A stretch of DNA of 44,526 bases from Lachnospiraceae bacterium (GCA_028696165.1 JAQVHQ010000027.1:1-44526); one strand, 5' to 3'; shown: positions 16,554 through 24,806, counted from the stretch's first letter. Translations and numbers: made by a program. The notes: generated from the sequence alone by a model not told the origin.

Positions 16554-17633
16554 TTAAATCGGTATATGATGTTTACGATAAGCAGTCGGGGTCATATCAA
16601 ATGTCTTTTGAAAAATCTTATAGAAATGTGTTTTGTTAGTAAAACCAAGCAGCATTGCAATGTCAGCCACATTCTTAGAAGAGTGGGTCAGAAGCTCTGC
16701 TGCTTCTTTCATGCAGAAATTCATTCCATAATCAAAAATGGAGAGACCTGTATATTTTTTTGTGATTTCATTCAGATAAGCACCTGAATAATGCAAGAGC
16801 TTTTCGAGTTCAGAACGAGTGATGTGACCATGGGCCTGCTTCATATATTCTGTGATGTCATGAAAAAGATTATTTTCGTTGTCATTTCCTATTCTGACAG
16901 GTGTTGTAGTGAAATGCACTGATTCTGAAAGATAATATAATAGCTTGATTAGCAAGCATTTAATTGTATGAGAAGATCTAATGGTAGGATATAGAGTCTC
17001 AAATGTAATGTTGTCAAAAATATCATGAATGGTTTCATCTGCAATTTGATTTTCAGAAGCGGGAATAAAGTCAAGATAATCTTTTGAAGAATCCAGACTT
17101 TCGGAAGTATTAATTGATAAAAAGTTTTCCAGGTCAGAAGGTTGATGTTGCTTTTCAATTTCAAAAAAATGAAGAGACATATCGTCAAAAATAGATTTGA
17201 AAAAGTCAGGAGATATCTGTAGAAACGCAACTGTAAAATCCGTATTAAATTCTTCTGTGTGACGAACAGATCTGTTCAGCAGACAACAACTGCCGGTAGT
17301 GTAAAGATGACGATTGTATTCTATATTCTGATATACCTCTCCTTTGAGGACAAACATTAATTCGTAAAAATCGTGTTGATGTAATTTCCCTGATATATGA
17401 GTTGATAATTCATCTAATCCAATGATGGAGTAGGTTACATCTTCAGGAGTTACGGTGGTGGTAATAAAACCAGATTTGGAATCATCAGGATGTAAGGTGC
17501 TTATCATTAGGCGGTAAGGAAATAAGGACTTATAGTGAGAGAGCGCAATGCCGCTATCTGAAGCGAAGCCCGTATATCCTTTTTTGATGAACTCGTCTGT
17601 AATTACTTGGGTGTGATTGGATAGATAGAACAT
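16554..17633 (-). CDS. AraC-family transcriptional regulator (359 aa)
   Basis: The N-terminal half has a cupin-like sensor (HQHDFYELMFVLKGEVYQNIEY, about residues 82-103). The C-terminal 100 residues form the double helix-turn-helix of the AraC/XylS family, with SIFDYGMNFCMKEAAELL, VADIAMLLGFTNKTHFYKIFQKTFDMTP. It is divergent from the SGNH esterase and GH2 galactosidase, so it most likely activates them in response to a sugar. The 178-bp divergent region includes palindromic ACATATATGT near 17678 and a related copy near 17702 that may be operator half-sites. Confidence 0.92.
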   Translation of the reverse strand: MFYLSNHTQVITDEFIKKGYTGFASDSGIALSHYKSLFPYRLMISTLHPDDSKSGFITTTVTPEDVTYSIIGLDELSTHISGKLHQHDFYELMFVLKGEVYQNIEYNRHLYTTGSCCLLNRSVRHTEEFNTDFTVAFLQISPDFFKSIFDDMSLHFFEIEKQHQPSDLENFLSINTSESLDSSKDYLDFIPASENQIADETIHDIFDNITFETLYPTIRSSHTIKCLLIKLLYYLSESVHFTTTPVRIGNDNENNLFHDITEYMKQAHGHITRSELEKLLHYSGAYLNEITKKYTGLSIFDYGMNFCMKEAAELLTHSSKNVADIAMLLGFTNKTHFYKIFQKTFDMTPTAYRKHHIPI

Positions 17634-17811
17634 AGTAGCCTCCTAAAATGCGAATATGATACAAAATACAAACTGCAAACATATATGTGATATTTAATGT
17701 CATATATGTATATTGTAAAATAAGTATATCAATAAAAGTAGAAGGGCGCAATAGAGTTTCTATTTGCGACTATTTATCGTAGCTAATGAAAGATGAGAAG
17801 GAGGAACTATA

Positions 17812-18936
17812 ATGGCAAAGTGGGTAAGTATGTGGGGACAGAGCCATACAGATATCAGGCACAGAGGGCCTGATTACAAAGGGCGTACTATGCGCCTGAT
17901 TATTTTGAATAATATTGATGGAGAAAAGATTCGTATTCGCATATCAAATCTGGAAGGAAAGAAACCTTACAAAATAGTAGAGGCAGGAATTAGAAAGAAT
18001 TATGGAGAGAGTAAGATGTTTCCAATCACATTCTCTGGAAAAAAAGATTGTGAGGTGCAACCGGGAGAGGAATTCTATAGTGATGAAATACCACTGCAGG
18101 TTGTAACACAGGATCAACTGGAAATAAGTATGGCATTTTCCACGGCAGTTTACTCTGGAAATGGAATTGATGAACATGTCCAATGTAGTAAAAATGGCAA
18201 TTATGTTCAGGAAGCACAGTTTCAGACTGTTCATAGAAATAAAACCTCCTGTTTTCATGATTTGCATCATGCTATTCCAGCAATATCTTCCATGGAAGCA
18301 TATGCAAAGGATGAAGCGGGAGCCATCATTTGTTTCGGGGATTCCATTACGCAGCAGTCTACATGGACAAGAGTGCTTCGCGATGCCTATATGACAAGTG
18401 AACCTGGAATAACGTCAATTGTAAATAAAGGAATTGATGGCAATCGTTTGTTGTATGGTCCACTTATGAAGATGATGAAAATGTATGGGAGAGCTGGAAT
18501 AGAACGTTTTCAACGAGATGTGTTGGAAGAAGCAGGAGCAAAAGCTGTTATCATTGCTATAGGAACAAATGATATAGGAATGTCTAGAAATGAAAAGAGT
18601 GATACTTATGTAACAGCAGAACAATTGGCTGTGGCACAGACAAAACTGGCAGAAAAAGCAAGAGAAAATGGAATGATGGTATACGGATCCACCTTATTAC
18701 CACGAGTAGGAACAACGGGGTATCTGGAAATGAATGAAAGAGAACGGTTGAAGTTCAATGAATGGATTAGAAATACGGATGTATTTCATCATGTATTTGA
18801 CTTTGAGAAGGTGGTTCGAAATCCGGAGCACCCAGAAATGTTGGAATTTGCCTGTGATCGGGGAGATCATCTGCATCCAAGTGAACTTGGTGGAAAGAGG
18901 ATTGCACAATTAATTCTTCAAGAGATAGATGGCTGA
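17812..18936 (+). CDS. SGNH/GDSL hydrolase, probable carbohydrate esterase (374 aa)
   Basis: An N-terminal beta-sandwich-like domain (about residues 1-150) is followed by an SGNH hydrolase domain: block I FGDSITQQS (Ser178), block III IGTNDIG, block V GDHLHP (Asp352, His355). It probably deacetylates sugar side chains. No signal peptide is seen, so it acts inside the cell or on imported oligosaccharide. GGAGG precedes ATG 17812. It is followed 42 bp later by a GH2 beta-galactosidase and faces an AraC regulator, forming a small glycan-use locus without its own transporter. Confidence 0.88.
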   Translation: MAKWVSMWGQSHTDIRHRGPDYKGRTMRLIILNNIDGEKIRIRISNLEGKKPYKIVEAGIRKNYGESKMFPITFSGKKDCEVQPGEEFYSDEIPLQVVTQDQLEISMAFSTAVYSGNGIDEHVQCSKNGNYVQEAQFQTVHRNKTSCFHDLHHAIPAISSMEAYAKDEAGAIICFGDSITQQSTWTRVLRDAYMTSEPGITSIVNKGIDGNRLLYGPLMKMMKMYGRAGIERFQRDVLEEAGAKAVIIAIGTNDIGMSRNEKSDTYVTAEQLAVAQTKLAEKARENGMMVYGSTLLPRVGTTGYLEMNERERLKFNEWIRNTDVFHHVFDFEKVVRNPEHPEMLEFACDRGDHLHPSELGGKRIAQLILQEIDG

Positions 18937-18978
18937 AAACGAAAGTGAATAAAGTGTTGGGAAAAAAGAGGGTTCTAA

Positions 18979-21345
18979 ATGAAAAGAATAGATTTTAATA
19001 AGGGTTGGAAATTCAGACTACAGGGAGAAGATAAACAGAAGGACATAACTTTGCCACACGATGCGCAGATTGGAATGGAGCGTTCGAAGGATGCTCCTGG
19101 AGGAAGTGGACATGGATACTTCCCAGGCGGGATTTATGAGTATGAGAAGAATTTTGAAGTACCACAGGAATGGACTGGAAAATCCATCGCTTTATTGTTT
19201 AATGGAGTTTACAAGGATGCTGAAGTATACCTAAATGGAACCTGTATAGAAAAACATTATTATGGATATACTCCTTTTACTGTAGAACTGAAGAATCTGA
19301 TAATAGGAAAAATTAATCAGATCAAAGTAATAGCAGATAATGAGAAACTTCCAAATGCCAGATGGTACACGGGCGGAGGAATCTATAGACCTGTAACTTT
19401 ACTAATCGGGGAGGATAATCATATTCTCTGGCAGGGAGTGAAGATTACTACTCTTTCCATTAATCCGGCGAAAATAAGAATTGAAAGTGCAACTTCAAAA
19501 GAGGATGGAAGCATTTTGGTACAGATCAAGGACACTGAGGGGAATCTTGTGACAGAACAGAGAGGAAGAGATGTTGAGGCAGAGATCACTTCCGCACATC
19601 TTTGGTCTGCAGAGAATCCTTATCTATACGAATGCCATGTTTCACTTATGGAGAATCAAACAGTATGTGATGAAGAACATATTAGTTTTGGTATTCGAGA
19701 ATTAAAATGGAGTACAGACGGTTTCTTTGTCAATGGAGAGAATACACTGCTAAGAGGAGGCTGTGTTCACCATGATCACGGAATTATAGGAGCGAGAAGC
19801 TTCCCGGAAAGTGAAGAGAGACGAATTCGTATATTGAAAGAAGTGGGATTTAATGCCCTTAGAATTTCTCATAATCCAGCATCTACGGCCTGTATAGAAG
19901 CCTGTGATAAATTGGGTATGTATGTTATGGATGAGACTTTTGACATGTGGTATAACCGGAAAAATCCATATGACTATGGTAATAACTTCGAAGAATGCTG
20001 GCAATCGGACACTAGGGCAATGGTAGAAAGAGATTATAATCATCCATCGGTAATCCTGTATTCTATAGGAAATGAAGTGGCAGAGCCAGCAGAACAAAAA
20101 GGAATAGAAATTGGGAAAGAGCAGATTGATTTTATACATAACATAGATTCAACGCGGCCGGTTACCTGTGGTGTGAATCTTATGGTAATCGGCAGGGCTG
20201 CGAAAGGAAATGGAATCTATCAGGATGGAAATCAGAATATTTCTGCGGCTAAAGAAGATAAGAAAAAGGAGGCATCTAACGGAAGCCTTGCATTTAATAT
20301 AATGGCAACCTTTATTGGAAGCGGTATGAATAAAGGCGGCAACTCGAAAAAGGTGGATGCCATTTCAACACCATTTGTGGATTCTTTGGATATAGCAGGG
20401 TATAACTATGGATCAGGAAGATACCCACTAGAAGGAACAGCTCATCCAAATCGAATTATATTTGGATCAGAAACGTTTCCACAGGATATTTGCAAGAATT
20501 GGAATATGGTAAAAAAATACCCATATCTAATTGGAGATTTTATGTGGACTGCATGGGACTACCTTGGCGAAGCAGGACTTGGAGCATGGAGTTATACTGG
20601 AGGAATGCCATTTAACAGACCATATCCGTGGTTGCTGGCTGGTGCGGGAGTGATCGATATCCTGGGCAATCCCGATGCAAGCTGCAGATATGCAGCTACA
20701 GTATGGGGGTTGAACCGGAAACCAGTAATTGCGGTACAGCCGGTAAATCATCCAGGAGTCCGTGTATCGAAATCCGTATGGAGAGGTACAAATGCGGTTG
20801 AGAGTTGGTCATGGAGAAATTGTGATGGAAATAAAGCTGTTGTGGAAGTCTATTCCGATGCCGCTTCGGTTGAATTATTTATTAATGGAAAGAGTTTTGG
20901 AAAAAAGAGGATAAAGGACTGCAAAGCGGTTTATAAAACAAAGTATAGAAAAGGAAAAATCGAAGCGGTTGTCTACGATGTATCTGGTAAAGAAATCGCA
21001 AGAAATTACCTGGAATCTGCTAATGAAAAAGTCAAGGTTGCAGTAATTCCAGAAAAGAAAACTGTGAAAGCGGAGGAAATCTGCTACATAAATCTAGAAA
21101 TACAGGATGAAAAGGGGATTTTGGAATCTAACGATGACAGAAAACTTGAGGTTAATGTTATAAATGGAGAACTGTTAGGGTTTGGAAGTGCCAACCCTTG
21201 CACTGAAGAGAACTATTGTGATGGGCGTTTTACTACTTATTTGGGTCGTGCGCAGGCTATTGTGAGAACGGGCAAGAGTGGAAAAGTAGTCATCCGGGTT
21301 TCTGACGAGGGTATGATTTCGGAAGAACATATAGAAATTGTGTAG
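18979..21345 (+). CDS. Glycoside hydrolase family 2, beta-galactosidase-like (788 aa)
   Basis: Cytoplasmic GH2 enzyme with the usual order: jelly-roll sugar-binding domain (KGWKFRL, LPHDAQI, GGIYEYEKNF), immunoglobulin-like domain, TIM barrel, then C-terminal Ig-like domains. The acid/base Glu is residue 366 in SIGNEVAEP and the nucleophile is Glu498 in FGSETFP; LLRGGCVHHDHG and ISHNPAS mark the barrel entrance. No signal peptide is present. Length is in the range of GalB/BgaB-like GH2 enzymes. Co-transcription with the esterase suggests action on an acetylated beta-linked oligosaccharide; exact linkage is not determinable. Confidence 0.92.
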   Translation: MKRIDFNKGWKFRLQGEDKQKDITLPHDAQIGMERSKDAPGGSGHGYFPGGIYEYEKNFEVPQEWTGKSIALLFNGVYKDAEVYLNGTCIEKHYYGYTPFTVELKNLIIGKINQIKVIADNEKLPNARWYTGGGIYRPVTLLIGEDNHILWQGVKITTLSINPAKIRIESATSKEDGSILVQIKDTEGNLVTEQRGRDVEAEITSAHLWSAENPYLYECHVSLMENQTVCDEEHISFGIRELKWSTDGFFVNGENTLLRGGCVHHDHGIIGARSFPESEERRIRILKEVGFNALRISHNPASTACIEACDKLGMYVMDETFDMWYNRKNPYDYGNNFEECWQSDTRAMVERDYNHPSVILYSIGNEVAEPAEQKGIEIGKEQIDFIHNIDSTRPVTCGVNLMVIGRAAKGNGIYQDGNQNISAAKEDKKKEASNGSLAFNIMATFIGSGMNKGGNSKKVDAISTPFVDSLDIAGYNYGSGRYPLEGTAHPNRIIFGSETFPQDICKNWNMVKKYPYLIGDFMWTAWDYLGEAGLGAWSYTGGMPFNRPYPWLLAGAGVIDILGNPDASCRYAATVWGLNRKPVIAVQPVNHPGVRVSKSVWRGTNAVESWSWRNCDGNKAVVEVYSDAASVELFINGKSFGKKRIKDCKAVYKTKYRKGKIEAVVYDVSGKEIARNYLESANEKVKVAVIPEKKTVKAEEICYINLEIQDEKGILESNDDRKLEVNVINGELLGFGSANPCTEENYCDGRFTTYLGRAQAIVRTGKSGKVVIRVSDEGMISEEHIEIV

Positions 21346-21396
21346 TACTCATAATACTCAGACAGGGCAAACAGTATAGGACTACATACAAATATG

Positions 21397-21444
21397 GAAT
21401 CGCCATAACAAGATTAAGAATTCTTGATATGGCGATTCTTTTTA
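21397..21444 (+). terminator. Rho-independent terminator after GH2 gene
   Basis: GAATCGCCATA pairs with TATGGCGATTC in a perfect 11-bp stem around a 20-base loop that can itself pair (AAGAATTCTT), followed by TTTTTAT. Confidence 0.88.
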
Positions 21445-21453
21445 TCGTTAATA

Positions 21454-21501
21454 ATTCTCAAACAAATCACAGACAATTCATAAACATTGGATTGTTACAC
21501 T
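21454..21501 (+). promoter_or_regulatory. Triple 11-bp repeat promoter C (before PF06541-type gene)
   Basis: This is the clearest copy: ATTCTCAAACA, AATCACAGACA, ATTCATAAACA, then 9 bp and the -10 TACACT (21496-21501). It lies directly after the galactosidase terminator, so it serves only the gene at 21564. Confidence 0.78.
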
Positions 21502-21563
21502 AACCATATTGAAAAGCAAAGAAAAGCAGATATAGGAAAAAATAGTCTAAGGGTGGTGTAACG

Positions 21564-22271
21564 ATGGATACAGTAGCAGTAGCTGTGAAAACGGAAAAAG
21601 TAAGAAAAATAGAGCTTGTTATCTATAAAATATTCTGCTGGTTTGTAATCGGCGGAGTGATGGGATTTCTCATAGAAACCGTATGGTGCTGGTTCGACTT
21701 TGGAGAATTTACCAGCAGGACAAGCAATCTGTTCTTTCCCATGAGTTGCGTATGGGGGATGGGATGTGTACTGATATGCATTCTGCAGTGCACGAACAAG
21801 CAGAGCAATCAATTCTTTAGATTTGTAAAGAATGCCTTCAATTGCGCAGCATTTGAACTTTTATGTGGATGGTTTGGAGAACTGTACTTAGGGGTAACAT
21901 TTTGGGATTATTCTGGAATGCCACTCCATATAGGAAAATATATAAATCTTCCGTTCTGTCTGGGTTGGGGATTATTAAGTCTGGCATGGGGCAAATGGAT
22001 TTATCCAACTCTGGATGCAAAACTGGAAAAGTTTTTAGATAAAACAAAGCGCAATGGGGTAAGAATATTTATTGTGTTCATGGTAGTCACCAACTTGATC
22101 TCCTGGACAGCCTTGGTAAGGATGAAGGAGAGACAGAGTGATCCGTCACCTTCAAATTATATAGAGAAAGTATATGATCAGTACTTCCCGGATCCTGTTT
22201 TACAGAAGTATTTTCCGAAAATGAAAGATGCGGTTTCTGGTAAAAAAATTTATATAACAAAAGCAGATTAA
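21564..22271 (+). CDS. PF06541-type (CmpB/DUF1113) membrane protein (235 aa)
   Basis: Putative ABC-transporter type IV membrane family. About six hydrophobic segments are visible with the family-like blocks GGVMGFLIETVWCW, ELLCGWFGELYLGVTFWDYSGMP and NLPFCLGWGLLSLAWG. The cytoplasmic tail ends in VLQKYFPKMKDAVSGKKIY. The functional assignment of this family is poor in the literature I know; a link to ABC transport is only by name. Single gene behind promoter C. Its tail is duplicated as a fragment at 24633, showing that a second copy once existed next to promoter E. Confidence 0.78.
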   Translation: MDTVAVAVKTEKVRKIELVIYKIFCWFVIGGVMGFLIETVWCWFDFGEFTSRTSNLFFPMSCVWGMGCVLICILQCTNKQSNQFFRFVKNAFNCAAFELLCGWFGELYLGVTFWDYSGMPLHIGKYINLPFCLGWGLLSLAWGKWIYPTLDAKLEKFLDKTKRNGVRIFIVFMVVTNLISWTALVRMKERQSDPSPSNYIEKVYDQYFPDPVLQKYFPKMKDAVSGKKIYITKAD

Positions 22272-22273
22272 TA

Positions 22274-22321
22274 TTACACAAACAATTCACAGACATTTTT
22301 GAAACAAATAGATTGTAAACT
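22274..22321 (+). promoter_or_regulatory. Triple 11-bp repeat promoter D (before peptide/radical SAM operon)
   Basis: TTACACAAACA, ATTCACAGACA, TTTTTGAAACA, 9 bp, then the -10 TAAACT (22316-22321). It begins 2 bp after the previous stop and lies 33 bp before the first micropeptide. Very similar to site F, including the leader. Confidence 0.78.
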
Positions 22322-22354
22322 AAGGAAGAAGTCAAGAGAGAAAGGAGATCACAT

Positions 22355-22438
22355 ATGATTACAAAAGTTATCGTAGTAGCTGTAGTAGTAATAGTAATAG
22401 TAGCAATCGTAGCTCTGTTAAAGAGCAAAAACAAATAG
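22355..22438 (+). CDS. Hydrophobic micropeptide 1a (27 aa)
   Basis: AAGGAG lies 7 bp before ATG 22355. The peptide starts MITKVIVVAVVV, consists almost wholly of Val, Ile, Ala and Leu, and ends in the polar tail LLKSKNK. It is a single membrane span with a Lys-rich end. It is first in the operon with a second micropeptide and a radical SAM enzyme. Near-identical at both ends to the peptide at 27198. It contains no Cys, Ser, Thr (beyond T3 and S25) or aromatic residues in the core. Could be a membrane-stress peptide, a transporter or kinase helper, or a precursor for the enzyme behind it; none is shown. Confidence 0.75.
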   Translation: MITKVIVVAVVVIVIVAIVALLKSKNK

Positions 22439-22452
22439 AAAGGAGTTTGCCA

Positions 22453-22530
22453 ATGATAGCAAAAGTAGTAGCAGTAATCGCAGTGGTTGTAGTAGCAGCC
22501 GTAGCTTTTATCAAGACGAAAAGAAAATAA
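22453..22530 (+). CDS. Hydrophobic micropeptide 1b (25 aa)
   Basis: AAAGGAG lies 7 bp before ATG 22453, 14 bp after the first micropeptide. It starts MIAKVVAVIAVVVV and ends AFIKTKRK. The layout matches micropeptide 1a: short polar start with Lys4, a Val/Ala membrane span, a basic tail. It ends 37 bp before the radical SAM start, so all three are one transcript. Confidence 0.75.
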   Translation: MIAKVVAVIAVVVVAAVAFIKTKRK

Positions 22531-22567
22531 TACATAGGTGTGAAAAGATTCATAGGAGTACAGACAA

Positions 22568-23956
22568 ATGACAATTAAAGAGAATATTGGAACGATTGCA
22601 GTAAAAACTGCATTAGGATATTTGGACAAAGATCCAGAAAAAAATCTCCCTAAGCTGGTTGAATGGTTTGAAAAATTTGACCGAAAAGGTACATTAGCTA
22701 AGCAGCTTGGCATGGTAAAAGGGATTATGGGCGATAAAGAAAATAACTGGTATAAGCTGATCATGAGTTTATGGACAGATATTGACCCAGGGGTAAGAAA
22801 TAAATTGTTTGAAAATTTCATCATCAATGGATGTCTCCTGGGATACCAGCGTCAGAAAGAAAATAAAGAAAAATATAATTGCAATATCCCATGGGCGATC
22901 CTTCTAGATCCCACCAGTGCCTGCAATCTGAAGTGTACAGGATGCTGGGCAGCAGAATATGGTAACCACATGAATCTCTCTTACGAGGAAATGGATGATA
23001 TTGTAAATCAGGGTGTAGAACTTGGAACCTACGTGTATCTATTTACTGGTGGAGAGCCACTGGTTCGTAAGGCGGATATTATTCGCTTATGTGAGGAACA
23101 TCAGGACTGTGTATTCTCTACCTTTACCAATGGTACACTTATTGATGAAGCCTTTGCGAAAGAGATGCTTCGCGTAAAGAATTTCATTCCAGCTATCAGT
23201 ATCGAAGGCTTCGAAGAAGCGACGGATGGACGACGAGGAACAGGCACTTATGGAAAAATCGTAAAGGCTATGAATATTCTCAAAGAGAATAAATTGCCAT
23301 ATGGTATCTCCTGCTGTTACACCAGTGCCAATGCAGAGGTGATCGGCAGTGATGAATATTTCGATCAGATGATTGAGATGGGCGCGAAGTTTGCATGGTT
23401 CTTTACGTATATGCCAGTGGGCAAAGGTGCGGTACCGGAACTTATGGCGACGGCCCAGCAGCGCGAGATGATGTATCACAAGATCCGTGAATATCGCAGT
23501 ACAAAATCAATTTTCACAGTAGATTTCTGGAATGACGGCGAATATGTTGGTGGCTGCATTGCCGGCGGCAGAAGCTATCTGCATATTAATGCAAATGGAG
23601 ACATTGAACCATGTGCATTTATGCATTACTCGGACTCCAACATCCGGGAAAAAACTTTATTAGAGGCTTATCGGTCCCCGTTATTCATGGGTTATCACGA
23701 TAATCAGCCGTGGAATGATAACATGCTCCGTCCTTGTCCGGTTCTAGATAATCCAGGCAGACTGACAGAGGTAGTAGAAAAATCAGGTGCCAAGAGTACA
23801 GATTATCAGAATCTGGAAAGTGCTAAAGAATTTTCGGATAAGTGTGAAACTACAGCAAAGAACTGGGAGCCTGTAGCAGAACGCTTGTGGAATGAGACTC
23901 TGGTACGCAAGGCAGGTGGCTGTGGATCCTGTAGAAAATGCGCGGTTAATGAATAG
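22568..23956 (+). CDS. Radical SAM enzyme with SPASM-like C terminus (462 aa)
   Basis: The [4Fe-4S]-SAM motif is Cys119-X3-Cys123-X2-Cys126 in SACNLKCTGCWAAEYG, followed by FTGGEPLVRK. About 110 residues precede the barrel, an unusually long, mostly helical N-terminal part. The C-terminal region has further cysteines: GGCIAGGR, IEPCAFMHYSD, RPCPVLDNPG, KCETT and a final CGSCRKC (452, 455, 458), consistent with one or two auxiliary clusters as in SPASM-type peptide-modifying enzymes. AGGAG precedes ATG 22568. It follows two hydrophobic micropeptides in one operon, an arrangement resembling RiPP precursor-maturase pairs, though the peptides could equally be unrelated membrane helpers. Regulated by promoter D. 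Confidence 0.87.
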   Translation: MTIKENIGTIAVKTALGYLDKDPEKNLPKLVEWFEKFDRKGTLAKQLGMVKGIMGDKENNWYKLIMSLWTDIDPGVRNKLFENFIINGCLLGYQRQKENKEKYNCNIPWAILLDPTSACNLKCTGCWAAEYGNHMNLSYEEMDDIVNQGVELGTYVYLFTGGEPLVRKADIIRLCEEHQDCVFSTFTNGTLIDEAFAKEMLRVKNFIPAISIEGFEEATDGRRGTGTYGKIVKAMNILKENKLPYGISCCYTSANAEVIGSDEYFDQMIEMGAKFAWFFTYMPVGKGAVPELMATAQQREMMYHKIREYRSTKSIFTVDFWNDGEYVGGCIAGGRSYLHINANGDIEPCAFMHYSDSNIREKTLLEAYRSPLFMGYHDNQPWNDNMLRPCPVLDNPGRLTEVVEKSGAKSTDYQNLESAKEFSDKCETTAKNWEPVAERLWNETLVRKAGGCGSCRKCAVNE

Positions 23957-23973
23957 AAAACCTGCAATTAATA

Positions 23974-24021
23974 ATTCTTAAATATAACTCTGACAAAACG
24001 TAAATAGTACCATGCCATAAT
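23974..24021 (+). promoter_or_regulatory. Triple 11-bp repeat promoter H (before papain-like gene)
   Basis: ATTCTTAAATA, TAACTCTGACA, AAACGTAAATA, 9 bp and the -10 CATAAT with an extended TGC. It closely matches site G over about 80 bp. Downstream it overlaps an imperfect dyad: ATGCCATAATAGG (about 24012) against CCTGTTATGGCAT (about 24047). Confidence 0.72.
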
Positions 24022-24089
24022 AGGGGTATCAAGAAGTTAGTACACCTGTTATGGCATATTTTTATTTGTTGAAGAGAGGAATTACGTTT

Positions 24090-24602
24090 ATGGAAAAATC
24101 AGATAGTAAAATTATTACTGTATTGCTCACCAGGTATTATGACAAGGTTTCAAATTTTATCTATTATATTACCGGCAGGGGCTATACACATGCATCGATA
24201 TCTTTAGGTGAAGGAGAAGATTGTTTTTACAGTTTTAATTTTAAGGGATTTCGTATAGAACATCCGGGGAAACACAGAGAAAAAGTGAAAATGGGAGAAA
24301 GTGTGGCTTATCGCCTGGCGGTTACAGAGGAGGAATACGAACGAATCAGCCATTATATTGAAAAAATGAAAGAAAATTCAGCGGTTTTATCTTATTCAAG
24401 CTTTGGAGTGTTCCTTTGTATGCTTCGGATTCCATTTAAAATGAAAAATCGTTATTTCTGTTCACAGTTTGTTGCAGAGACATTACAGCAGACAAAGTCT
24501 GTGCAGCTTCGTAAAAAGGCGTCCCTGTATTTCCCCAATGAGCTTCCGAAAGTATTGGAACGGCAGAGTTGTCTGAGAGAAATACTATATAATCCGATTT
24601 AG
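24090..24602 (+). CDS. Papain-like NlpC/P60-superfamily protein, YiiX-type (170 aa)
   Basis: Permuted papain-like fold: the His34 of YTHASISL comes before the Cys124 of RYFCSQFVAE, the order seen in YiiX/YaeF-like and LRAT-like proteins. Such enzymes act as amidases, acyltransferases or peptidases on lipids or cell-wall peptides. No signal peptide is visible. Start 24090 is chosen since GAGAGGA is about 9 bp upstream; a longer start at 24051 falls inside the promoter dyad. It is alone behind promoter H. Its last codons (EILYNPI) resemble the end of the MATE gene at 13561. Confidence 0.8.
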   Translation: MEKSDSKIITVLLTRYYDKVSNFIYYITGRGYTHASISLGEGEDCFYSFNFKGFRIEHPGKHREKVKMGESVAYRLAVTEEEYERISHYIEKMKENSAVLSYSSFGVFLCMLRIPFKMKNRYFCSQFVAETLQQTKSVQLRKKASLYFPNELPKVLERQSCLREILYNPI

Positions 24603-24632
24603 ACAGGAAACAAAACTATATATTTATAAAAT

Positions 24633-24707
24633 GTTTTGCAGAGATATTTCCCCAAAATGAAAGATGTCGTTTCAGGAGAAAAGATATATCAAATAAATGC
24701 ACATTAA
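24633..24707 (+). pseudogene. 3' remnant of a second PF06541-type gene (24 codons)
   Basis: The frame reads VLQRYFPKMKDVVSGEKIYQ and stops at TAA 24705. The end of the protein at 22271 reads VLQKYFPKMKDAVSGKKIY, so this is the tail of a lost paralogue. Nothing upstream of 24633 continues the match. Promoter E begins 2 bp after the stop, similar to promoter D beginning just after the intact copy. Confidence 0.8.
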
Positions 24708-24709
24708 TA

Positions 24710-24757
24710 ATTCAGAAACAATACATGAACAAAAGACAAATAAAACTACAGTATTAT
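24710..24757 (+). promoter_or_regulatory. Triple 11-bp repeat promoter E (before second ABC operon)
   Basis: ATTCAGAAACA, ATACATGAACA, AAAGACAAATA, 9 bp and the -10 TATTAT (24752-24757). The membrane protein gene starts 49 bp further on. Confidence 0.72.
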
Positions 24758-24806
24758 AAGAACATAGCAAACAACAAAACAACAATATGAAAGCGAGGAA
24801 GTAAGT

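Noticed and set aside
17650-17697. Possible tenth activator site before the SGNH esterase (AACTGCAAACA with 9 bp and TATTTA)
   Set aside because: Only one repeat is close to consensus and the hexamer is a poor -10; more likely part of the AraC-controlled region.
22355-22530. Type I toxin interpretation for the micropeptides
   Set aside because: Size and hydrophobicity fit, but no antisense RNA promoter could be identified and the coupling to a radical SAM gene argues against a simple toxin; it is not excluded.
22087-22827. Minus-strand open frame over the micropeptides
   Set aside because: It arises from the mirror of Val/Ile codon runs in the micropeptides and the radical SAM gene; no start signals.
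23956-24050. Hairpin at promoter H as a terminator of the radical SAM gene
   Set aside because: No T run follows the stem and the dyad overlaps the -10 element.
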